Under the pieces are notes generated by a model. That model made no database searches, was not told the origin of the DNA, and worked only from the letters and a program-made list of their open reading frames with translations. 64,000 nt of DNA, taken from DMER64 sp964600385. GTDB taxonomy: Bacteria > Bacteroidota > Bacteroidia > Bacteroidales > UBA932. This document shows, piece by piece, positions 44,699-52,491 of the stretch (position 1 is the first letter of the stretch; each line of letters opens with the position of its first letter). Both the position numbers and the translations under genes were made by a program. The stretch covers positions 186,001 through 250,000 of the forward strand of contig CAZRJC010000001.1 in the NCBI GenBank assembly GCA_964600385.1, in the 5' to 3' direction.

Positions 44699-47452
44699 AT
44701 GGAGCCCTTTTTGCGACGTACTGCCCGAGTTTTGTACAATACCTGCGGAGAAAACCTTTCCCGGGTTTGCCTGGTGTTCCCCGGAAGACGTGCCGGGCTT
44801 TTCTTTAACAGAGAACTGTCAGGGATGCTTACCCGGGATATCTGGATGCCGCATTCATGCAGTATTGGTCAGCTGGTGGAGCGGGTGACCGGGAGCAAAG
44901 CCTCGGATGATCTGAGCCTGCTGGCCAGCCTGTACAGTGTGTATACAAAGATTACATCAAAAGACGTTTCGTTCAGCGATTTCTATGCACTGGGAACCAT
45001 TCTCCTCAGAGATTTTGACCTCATTGACAAATACCTGGCCGACCCTGTCCAGCTTTACAACAATATCCGGGATCTGAAGCATATTGAACAGGACTACAGT
45101 TTTCTCTCGACTGAACAGATTGAGTGTATAAGGTCTTTCTGGAAAGCGTTTGAAGTGAATCCCGACCACAATCTCAACAAACAGTTCGTATCCCTTTGGG
45201 AAAAACTGCCAGTGATCTATCGGACATTTAACAAAGAGTTACTGGATAAAGACCAGGCATACGAAGGGGCTCTCTACCGAAGAATGGCAGAAAAGCTAAA
45301 ACAGGAAGGCCCACTGCCCCTGTTTGAAGGTTATCCGCTGTATGCTTTTATTGGTTTTAATGCGTTGAATGCCTGTGAAAAAGTAATGTTCAACGCTCTC
45401 AAGGAAGCCGGCAAAGCGGTCTTCTTCTGGGATTACGACGCCTATTATATTGAGAATCAAATACAGGAGGCGGGCCTGTTCATGCGGGAGAATATCCGTA
45501 ATTTCCCGCCGGCAGAACCGTACGACAAGACTTTTTCTCCTTTGAACGAACCTTCAACCATTGAGGTTCTGCCTGTACCCTCCTATGTCATGCAGGCCAA
45601 AATAGTTCCACAGGTACTCAAGAGACACAATCTGCCTAAAGATATCCGTTCGGCCATTGTACTGGCCGACGAAGAACTGCTTGTCCCCTTGCTCTATTCC
45701 CTGGCTCCCGCTCCGGATTCCGCCTCCGGCACACTTAATGTCACAATGGGCTTCCCGCTGAAAAGAACCTCGGCGTTCACCCTTATTGATATACTTGTCC
45801 GTTACGGATGTTCGGGAAAGGGTTATACAGACGCCAGACCGCTGCGCATGCACCCATATATTCAAACGCTCAACATTGAAAAGGAGCTCTCCGTGAAACC
45901 TGCAAGTATTAAAGAACTGCACGAACTGCTTACCTTTTTGCTCGATAAGCTGGACGATTCTGAAGACCTGCGCCGGACAGATAAAATGCTTGTTCCAATT
46001 GTCAGGGAAACCAGGAAACAACTTAACAGGATCTATTTATCTGTTGGGCAGGCGGGAATGGATATGAGCCTGAAGCTTTATGCACAACTGTTGCTTACTC
46101 ACCTGGCCACGGTAAGCATCCCTTTTAGCGGCGAACCGCTTGAAGGTCTCCAGATAATGGGTTTTCTGGAAACCCGTTGTCTTGATTTTGAGAATCTGGT
46201 CATACTCTCTGCACAGGAAAACGTGCTCCCCGGTGATCAGCGCGATCATTCACTCATCCCTTATAATATTAAGAAAGCATTCGGGCTTCCGTCTCCGGAA
46301 CAACATATGGCTATGCATGCGTATTATTTCTACCGGCTTATCCAGCGTGCCCGACATATCACGTTTATATACAATAATAAAACGGAAGGATCATCAAAAG
46401 GCGAGGTCAGCCGCTTTGTCCGTCAGATAGCCTGTGAACTCTCTTCGGCAGAGTTTATCAGGTCCGGACTTACCTACAGTCTTTCCCTGCCAGCCATACA
46501 GCCCGTATCGGTTCCCAAAACAGGCTCCGTAATGGAAAAACTCCTGCAATTCACCTCGCAGGAAAACAGGAAATCCATCAGTCCCAGCGCCCTTCAAACC
46601 TATATCAAATGTACCCTTCGTTTTTATTATGAATATGTAGCCAGGTTAAGAAGTCCGGACGAAACAACAGAGGAAATGGATTCCCTGCATTTTGGGAACA
46701 TTGTTCACTCTGTGCTGGAACAGATATACAAGCCTTATCTGAACAAAATGCTGGACAAGGCACAGCTTATGTCGATACTCGGCAATAAGGCTGCCCTTAA
46801 AAACCTGATAGACCGGACTGCCGAAGATTATCTTGACAAGACCTTTGGCGAAGACAGCGCTATGCTTAAGGGCCGGTGGTCATTACTTTCAGAAGTAGCA
46901 ACCCTGTACGTGGAAAACTTTATCCGCTTTGATGCTAATCAGGCGCCTTTTATGGTAAAAAACGTAGAAATGAGGTTCACTGCCGGATTCAGTAATGTAA
47001 CCATTGGCGGTATCATAGACAGGCTGGACCTGCGAAACGGCAACCTGTACCTGATTGATTATAAAACCGGGGCCGAGAAAAATGTCTTCACATCGGTTGA
47101 AGAACTATTCAGCGGAAAACCGGCTTTAAAAAATGACAACGTATTTCAGGTATTGTGCTATTCCTTCCTTTATGCCGGGAGGAATCCCGGGACAGGAACA
47201 CCGGTGCCGCTCCTGTATTACCTGCGTACTTTATCTACCGCAGGCAATAATGGATTCCTTTCATATGGACGTTCAATACTGAATGAACCGGCCATGGTGG
47301 AAGCATTGAAAAATGACTTTTACGATCGCCTGAAAGTGTTGTTGGAAGAATTGTTTAACTTTAGTATTCCATTCGTACAGACTGAATATTCAGATCATTG
47401 TAAGTATTGTTCATTTATTAGTATATGCCAAAGAGACAAAAAAGATGAATAA
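44699..47452 (+). CDS. AddB-like PD-(D/E)XK nuclease family protein
   Basis: 917 aa from the ATG at 44699 (MEPFLRRTARVLY). The N-terminal region (CLVFPGRRAGLFFNRELS) resembles the inactivated helicase half of AddB. The C-terminal RecB-type nuclease has SPSALQTYIKCTLRFYYEY, a His in HFGNIVHSVLE and the active site GGIIDRLDLRNG...LIDYKTG. The cysteines Cys-x(n)-HCKYCSFISIC fit the AddB iron-sulfur staple. Expected role: end resection in recombinational repair with an AddA/UvrD-type helicase, which is not in this window. It overlaps pgpH by 8 nt. Confidence 0.87.
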   Translation: MEPFLRRTARVLYNTCGENLSRVCLVFPGRRAGLFFNRELSGMLTRDIWMPHSCSIGQLVERVTGSKASDDLSLLASLYSVYTKITSKDVSFSDFYALGTILLRDFDLIDKYLADPVQLYNNIRDLKHIEQDYSFLSTEQIECIRSFWKAFEVNPDHNLNKQFVSLWEKLPVIYRTFNKELLDKDQAYEGALYRRMAEKLKQEGPLPLFEGYPLYAFIGFNALNACEKVMFNALKEAGKAVFFWDYDAYYIENQIQEAGLFMRENIRNFPPAEPYDKTFSPLNEPSTIEVLPVPSYVMQAKIVPQVLKRHNLPKDIRSAIVLADEELLVPLLYSLAPAPDSASGTLNVTMGFPLKRTSAFTLIDILVRYGCSGKGYTDARPLRMHPYIQTLNIEKELSVKPASIKELHELLTFLLDKLDDSEDLRRTDKMLVPIVRETRKQLNRIYLSVGQAGMDMSLKLYAQLLLTHLATVSIPFSGEPLEGLQIMGFLETRCLDFENLVILSAQENVLPGDQRDHSLIPYNIKKAFGLPSPEQHMAMHAYYFYRLIQRARHITFIYNNKTEGSSKGEVSRFVRQIACELSSAEFIRSGLTYSLSLPAIQPVSVPKTGSVMEKLLQFTSQENRKSISPSALQTYIKCTLRFYYEYVARLRSPDETTEEMDSLHFGNIVHSVLEQIYKPYLNKMLDKAQLMSILGNKAALKNLIDRTAEDYLDKTFGEDSAMLKGRWSLLSEVATLYVENFIRFDANQAPFMVKNVEMRFTAGFSNVTIGGIIDRLDLRNGNLYLIDYKTGAEKNVFTSVEELFSGKPALKNDNVFQVLCYSFLYAGRNPGTGTPVPLLYYLRTLSTAGNNGFLSYGRSILNEPAMVEALKNDFYDRLKVLLEELFNFSIPFVQTEYSDHCKYCSFISICQRDKKDE

Positions 47453-49478
47453 AGCACAACATGACCATTATGTCATTCCCTTACTTTTCGTTGTTTCTGC
47501 CATTCTCATGGTTGCCGCAATGCCTCGCGAAGGTCAGTTTAAATACCAGTACCAGAAAGGCAATCCCTGGATGTATGAAAACCTCGATGCAAGTTTCGAT
47601 TTCCCGATTCTGAAAACAGAAGAGGAGCTGAGGCTGGAACGTGAAAAGGCTGCGAAAGATTTTACACCCTATTTTTCCATGAAACCCGATATAGAAGCGG
47701 AACAGCTCCGGGCGTTTTCTGCTGCAGCCGTGGGTGCCGGGCTGAACGATGTGTTGACGGGAGAATTGCTTTCTGTTTATAAGGAAATATACGGATGGGG
47801 AATCATGGATGAATCGCGGTATAATCAACTTGATCCCGAAATCGGAATAGCTGTATTGTCAGGAAAAACAGCCGAAAAAAAACCTGTAAGCGAGGTTTAT
47901 ACGATACCCTCGGCCTATAACTTTCTGCTCCAGAAACTTACGGCTTTCAATAAAACCGAGATCAATACCCTTAATCATTCGGGACTTGAGCTTATAAGGT
48001 TTCTTGTACCCAATCTGATTTATGACGAAGCTACTACTTTGGCCATACAGTCCACCATGGTTCAGGATATTTCCCTTACCAAAGGGATTGTGCATGCCGG
48101 ACAACGCATTATCAGCCAGGGCGAGGTAGTAACCGGCAGCACAGAACAGGTCCTGAATTCCCTTAGGGAAGAATACAATTCTAAAATCGGATTCTCCGGC
48201 AGCCTGGCACTGCTTGTTATAGGACAGACATTCCTGATTGCCCTGTGCCTTTTACTGCTTTTTATTCTTATCAGAACCTTAAGGCCCAACATGCTTTCCT
48301 CGGTGGCCGAATTAAGTTTCACACTTTCTCTTTGCGTTCTGGTAGTCATAGCTGCTTCTGTAACCTGCAAGACCGATCCGGCCATTCTTTATCTGCTCCC
48401 CTTCCCGGTCATAGTACTGTTCCTTGATTCGTTCTTTCCCACAAGAGTTTCGCTGCCGTTATTTATTGCAGCCATGCTTCCGCTGACTTTTATCACTGAC
48501 GACTATAAACTGATCATAGGCACTATCCTGGCCGGGGGAGTTGCTGTCTTTGCTTTTCGCTACTGGGGAAAAGGCTGGCAACAGTTCCTCTCGGTTTTAC
48601 TTGTTTATATTTGTTATTTAATAGTTGATCTTTCATTCCATTTGATTTCTGAAGGAAACTTACTGGACATTCATACCACGGTCTTCCGCAACTATGCCAT
48701 TTCCTCTGTTCTGCTTGTTGCCTGCTATCCGTTTGTTTTCCTTCTGGAAAAACTTTTCGGATTTGTATCGTTGTCAAGACTTCGGGAACTTGCCGATACG
48801 GGAAATAAAGTGCTGCGTGAATTATCAGAAAAAGCACCGGGTACTATGCAACATTCTCTGCAAGTGGCCAATCTGGCCGAATCTGCAGCCAGGCATATTG
48901 GTGCATATGCTCTGCTTTGCCGTGTTGGTGCGCTTTATCACGATATTGGAAAGATAAACAATCCCCAATACTTCATTGAAAACCAGGCGGCCGGGTTCAA
49001 TCCACACACACTGCTCGCGCCACAGGAAAGCGCACGGATTGTAATACAGCATGTGGAAGACGGTAAATCCCTCGCAAAAAAGTACGGGCTTCCTCCGCTT
49101 GTGGGTAATTTTATAGAAAGTCACCACGGGCAGACAAAAACGGACTTTTTTTATACGGCATACTGTAATGGCGGAGGTGATCCGGCTAACGTAGAAGACT
49201 TTACCTATAAGGGCGTATTACCGGCGTCCAAGGAACAAGTCATTGTGATGATGGCCGATGCGGTTGAAGCTGCCTGCAGAAGTCTCAAGGATTATACACC
49301 CGAGAGTATTTCCAACATGGTAAACAAAGTGATCCATCAACGGATTTCGGGTGAACAGCTCCAGAATGCCGATATTTCATACAGAGACCTGCGAAGGGTT
49401 CAGGAAACACTTAAAATCCATATACAGGAGATGTACCATGCCCGGCTTACCTATCCCACCCGAAAACGGCTAAAATAA
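47445..49478 (+). CDS. pgpH: 7TM-HD cyclic-di-AMP phosphodiesterase PgpH
   Basis: 677 aa. A signal-anchor helix, an extracytoplasmic 7TMR-HDED domain (about 35-250), seven hydrophobic helices (about 255-450) and an HD hydrolase domain with HSLQVANLAESAARHIG, the HD pair ALYHDIGKINNP, and IESHHGQTKTDFFY. This is the PgpH architecture; characterised members cleave c-di-AMP. The start overlaps the nuclease gene by 8 nt. The end overlaps menA by 9 nt. Confidence 0.93.
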   Translation: MNKAQHDHYVIPLLFVVSAILMVAAMPREGQFKYQYQKGNPWMYENLDASFDFPILKTEEELRLEREKAAKDFTPYFSMKPDIEAEQLRAFSAAAVGAGLNDVLTGELLSVYKEIYGWGIMDESRYNQLDPEIGIAVLSGKTAEKKPVSEVYTIPSAYNFLLQKLTAFNKTEINTLNHSGLELIRFLVPNLIYDEATTLAIQSTMVQDISLTKGIVHAGQRIISQGEVVTGSTEQVLNSLREEYNSKIGFSGSLALLVIGQTFLIALCLLLLFILIRTLRPNMLSSVAELSFTLSLCVLVVIAASVTCKTDPAILYLLPFPVIVLFLDSFFPTRVSLPLFIAAMLPLTFITDDYKLIIGTILAGGVAVFAFRYWGKGWQQFLSVLLVYICYLIVDLSFHLISEGNLLDIHTTVFRNYAISSVLLVACYPFVFLLEKLFGFVSLSRLRELADTGNKVLRELSEKAPGTMQHSLQVANLAESAARHIGAYALLCRVGALYHDIGKINNPQYFIENQAAGFNPHTLLAPQESARIVIQHVEDGKSLAKKYGLPPLVGNFIESHHGQTKTDFFYTAYCNGGGDPANVEDFTYKGVLPASKEQVIVMMADAVEAACRSLKDYTPESISNMVNKVIHQRISGEQLQNADISYRDLRRVQETLKIHIQEMYHARLTYPTRKRLK

Positions 49479-50363
49479 AAGAAGAGCATAAAGGAGCACT
49501 CCGGCTACAAGAATTTTGAAGGCGCTATCCAGTTGGGCGCCTTTTCCTTTCCACAATTTTACCGTGTGAAATGCTAAAACCGGGATTGAAAGCAAAAACA
49601 AAAAATTACCGTGGGAAGTCATGAGCGCATAGACAGAAGAGGACACAAGAGCTCCCCCCAGAAGTCCTGTATGGTACCATTTGGCAGGTGCCGTTGAAGA
49701 ATCCTTTCCAAACTTCCGGCACAGCAGCAGGGCCAGTGTGTTTTTACCAAAATAGGCGTCATTATCAATATCCCTGATATTATTTACGTTAAGTACCCCG
49801 GTGATAAGTAGTCCCATAGAAACGGCAGGCAATAAGACTTCCGGGACAATTTCCTTACACAAAAGATAATAACTTCCTGCCACCCCAACTATACCAAAAA
49901 AAAGAAATACAGAAAGGTCACCCAATCCATAATACCCGTAAGGCCGTCTCCCAAGGGAATAATAAACTGCGGCAACAATACTCAGAGCCCCTACGGCAAG
50001 GAATAAAACAGGCTCCGTTGTGTATAAGGTTCCAAATGAGAAATAGATGAGACACACGCCAAAAACAGCGCTTAACAATACAAATAATCCAATTATGTAT
50101 TGAAAGGTATGTACCGTCAGACTCCCTTTCTGAAGACTTAATGCCTGACGGCCGGATTGTTCCTTATCTGTTCCCTTTTTCCAGTCGCCCAGTTCATTGG
50201 CGAGATTCGAAAGAATTTGCAGAGAAACAATGGTAAGCAGAAGAAAAAGACATACAGTCCACTTAAAACACCCGGCATCTCTGGCGATAAAAACACCCAC
50301 CATCCCGGGCGATAAAGACAATGGAATCGTTCTTAGTCTGAAGCTCCTTAGGACAGCTTTCAT
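49470..50363 (-). CDS. menA: 1,4-dihydroxy-2-naphthoate polyprenyltransferase
   Basis: 297 aa UbiA-family membrane enzyme of menaquinone synthesis. It has about eight helices; the first Asp-rich motif is NLANELGDWKKGTD and the second is NVNNIRDIDNDAYFGKNTLA, both as in MenA. It lies 3 nt after a LytTR regulator gene, in the same minus-strand unit. Confidence 0.93.
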   Translation of the reverse strand: MKAVLRSFRLRTIPLSLSPGMVGVFIARDAGCFKWTVCLFLLLTIVSLQILSNLANELGDWKKGTDKEQSGRQALSLQKGSLTVHTFQYIIGLFVLLSAVFGVCLIYFSFGTLYTTEPVLFLAVGALSIVAAVYYSLGRRPYGYYGLGDLSVFLFFGIVGVAGSYYLLCKEIVPEVLLPAVSMGLLITGVLNVNNIRDIDNDAYFGKNTLALLLCRKFGKDSSTAPAKWYHTGLLGGALVSSSVYALMTSHGNFLFLLSIPVLAFHTVKLWKGKGAQLDSAFKILVAGVLLYALLLF

Positions 50364-50366
50364 TTG

Positions 50367-51176
50367 TTACTTCAAGAAATGCTCGGACAGGAATTCCTGG
50401 AAATCCTTTTTGTATTGATCGCCGATAGGTACCCCGGTGTCCTTGTCAAACATGATTTTATTCTGTACTACCTCAACAATTTTTTTAAGATTTACAATAA
50501 ATGAACGGTGAACGCGCATAAAGGTATCCTTGGGAAGACGGTCCTCAATGGACTTGAGACTAAAGAGCGTCATCACGGGAATACTGTTCTCAGAGAAGAT
50601 GACCACATATTCTTTGCGGCTTTCGACGTATTGAATATCGGAAATCTTAATCCGGATTGTCCGTGACTCCGCTCTGACAAAAACATATTCATCGCTCATG
50701 GACGGTCCGGCCTTTTTGAACATGCCGTCGGGATCGGATGAGTTATTTTCCTCGGTCGGGGCGGAAACGGGAGACGAAGAAACACTACTCGTCTTTACCG
50801 CAGCGGCAGCCTTCCTGAGTTCATATTGTGTTTTAACTTTCTCGGCCGATTTCATAAAATCGGTAAAGCCAAAAGGTTTAAGCAGGTAATCGGTAGCATC
50901 TACCTGAAAACCCTCAATGGCAAAATTGGGATATGCCGTTACAAAAACCACAGTTGGCTTGTCTTTCAAAGTTTTTATGTATTCCAATCCATTGATATCC
51001 GGCATTTCTATGTCCGTAAAAATGGCATCGACCGGTTCCGATGCAAGGACTTCCATTGCCTGTGTGGGGCCTGAACAGGCTTTTACCAATTCCAGATAAG
51101 GAATTTTTTTTACAAAGGCACTCAACTGCTGTAAGGCAAGAGGCTCGTCATCAATAACTATACATCTGATATTCAT
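50367..51176 (-). CDS. LytTR-family response regulator
   Basis: 269 aa. Receiver domain 1-115 with acidic pocket IDDEP, phosphoacceptor Asp55 (FTDIEMPD) and Lys100 (LLKPFG). A Ser/Pro-rich linker (about 118-160) follows, then a LytTR DNA-binding domain (about 165-265, RTIRIKISDIQYVESRKEYV and MRVHRSFIVNL). It should be paired with the sensor kinase gene 10 nt upstream. Confidence 0.94.
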   Translation of the reverse strand: MNIRCIVIDDEPLALQQLSAFVKKIPYLELVKACSGPTQAMEVLASEPVDAIFTDIEMPDINGLEYIKTLKDKPTVVFVTAYPNFAIEGFQVDATDYLLKPFGFTDFMKSAEKVKTQYELRKAAAAVKTSSVSSSPVSAPTEENNSSDPDGMFKKAGPSMSDEYVFVRAESRTIRIKISDIQYVESRKEYVVIFSENSIPVMTLFSLKSIEDRLPKDTFMRVHRSFIVNLKKIVEVVQNKIMFDKDTGVPIGDQYKKDFQEFLSEHFLK

Positions 51177-51186
51177 AATAATGTAA

Positions 51187-52236
51187 TTAAATTGGTAGGA
51201 CTAAATGGACCACATATTCATAACCGGTCTCGGAATCTGATTCAACCGGCCCCATTGTCAGGGAATACTTATTCCCATATATAAGATTAAGACGTTCTTT
51301 CACATTAACTATACCTATCCCGCCTTGCTGGTGAGATTTGGGTTTATCGGGGAAGAACGTATTAGAAATAGAAAAATGAAAGTCGCCGGGCTCGACCCAG
51401 AAGTTCATATTTATCTGGGTATCTTCTCCATATGCAATTCCGTGTTTAAAGGCATTTTCTATAAACACAATCATGATAAGAGGAGGAAGCTGAAGGTTTG
51501 GAATATCGCGGGGAACAGAAATATTAACTTTCACATTATCTCCGTAACGCAGGAGGTTCAGATTGCAATAGGCTCTGAAAACTTCCAGTTGTCTGTCGAG
51601 AGAGATTCTGGCTTCAGGAGTACTTTCATATAACATATGGCGCAGCAGTCTGGAGAGGCTCACAATGGCGTCTTTGGCCTTTTCCTCGTCGGTATCTACC
51701 AGCACATGAATGTTATTAAGAGTATTCATAAGGAAATGAGGGCTGATCTGAAACTGCAGAAACTCCATTTTGGATTTTAACAGACGGCTGTCGGCTTCGT
51801 GAGAAAGCATCTTGTCTTTCAGATTCATGAACACCATACGTATTGCCACGTCCATGCCCATCAGCAGCAATGCGATAACAAAATTACTCAGCAAAGTGGA
51901 TTCATACGGAATGAAATTACTCCACGCCGCTCCGTACTGAACATCCAGCAGATCTACAATGGCCTCGCACCCGAATACGGTGCCAAGCATCAGGATAAGC
52001 AGTAGAAAAATATAAGTGAAATAATGACCGCTAAAAAGGAAACCCGGAACATAAAGAAAATGGTGAATGATCAGGCTCAGAAAAAACGGCGACATGATCG
52101 CCCACAGGGTCAGTACATCCTGTTGAGTGAATAATGGAAAAATAAAGGCAATAAAAACAAAACCGCCTACGGTCAGGTTCTCCAACCACCTTAGCTTTCT
52201 GAGCTCTTTCGATACCTGATAACCTTCGTGCTCCAT
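51187..52236 (-). CDS. LytS/YpdA-type sensor histidine kinase
   Basis: 349 aa inner-membrane kinase. Four hydrophobic helices (about 22-140), then the His_kinase domain with phosphoacceptor His167 in QFQISPHFLMNTLNNIHVLV, and an ATP-binding domain with LPPLIMIVFIENAFKHGI and GGIGIVNVKERL. No periplasmic sensor domain, so the signal may be sensed in the membrane. First gene of the kinase-regulator-menA unit. Confidence 0.94.
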   Translation of the reverse strand: MEHEGYQVSKELRKLRWLENLTVGGFVFIAFIFPLFTQQDVLTLWAIMSPFFLSLIIHHFLYVPGFLFSGHYFTYIFLLLILMLGTVFGCEAIVDLLDVQYGAAWSNFIPYESTLLSNFVIALLLMGMDVAIRMVFMNLKDKMLSHEADSRLLKSKMEFLQFQISPHFLMNTLNNIHVLVDTDEEKAKDAIVSLSRLLRHMLYESTPEARISLDRQLEVFRAYCNLNLLRYGDNVKVNISVPRDIPNLQLPPLIMIVFIENAFKHGIAYGEDTQINMNFWVEPGDFHFSISNTFFPDKPKSHQQGGIGIVNVKERLNLIYGNKYSLTMGPVESDSETGYEYVVHLVLPI

Positions 52237-52253
52237 TCAAGAAATATAACATA

Positions 52254-52261
52254 CAAATATA
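52254..52261 (-). promoter_or_regulatory. -7 promoter box for the LytS operon
   Basis: TATATTTG on the minus strand, 17 nt before the kinase ATG. No matching -33 TTTG at 19-21 nt. Confidence 0.5.
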
Positions 52262-52275
52262 CTACAATAGAGGAC

Positions 52276-52310
52276 AAAAAAAAAGAAGGGATGTTAGATA
52301 TCCCTTCTTT
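52276..52310 (-). terminator. Intrinsic terminator
   Basis: The arms AAAGAAGGGAT and ATCCCTTCTTT form an 11-bp stem around a 7-nt loop. On the minus strand a run of nine T follows (52284-52276). It could end transcription of the M16 gene (stop 180 nt upstream), of the short unit starting near 52375, or attenuate read-through into the LytS operon. Confidence 0.75.
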
Positions 52311-52410
52311 AAAAAGATTTCGCATCTTTTTTGTGTACGTTCTTAGTTCAAAAAACCATTCATTATTTATCCTAGTTGCAAAGGTAAATTTGTGCGATGA
52401 AATAAACAAA
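52276..52410 (-). ncRNA. Candidate small RNA or LytS leader (promoter plus terminator, no gene)
   Basis: On the minus strand a -33 TTTG (52410-52407), a 20-nt spacer and a -7 TACCTTTG (52386-52379) give the best consensus promoter in the window. The predicted start is near 52375. About 100 nt later comes the terminator. The transcript holds no ORF longer than a few codons (one ATG reads MNGFLN then stop). This predicts an sRNA of about 100 nt, or an attenuated leader of the LytS operon. The 255-bp gap 52237-52491 contains nothing else I can support. Confidence 0.45.
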
Positions 52411-52491
52411 CCCTATTCATCCGGTACGGTACTTTCATCAACCAAACCACCTTTTTCATCTATTAAACGGGTTTTTTCTTCTACATATTTT

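Noticed and set aside
52385..52392. Plus-strand TAAATTTG box between the LytS and M16 genes
   Set aside because: It only overlaps the orphan minus-strand promoter. The following ATG reads two codons before a stop, and no plus-strand gene follows.
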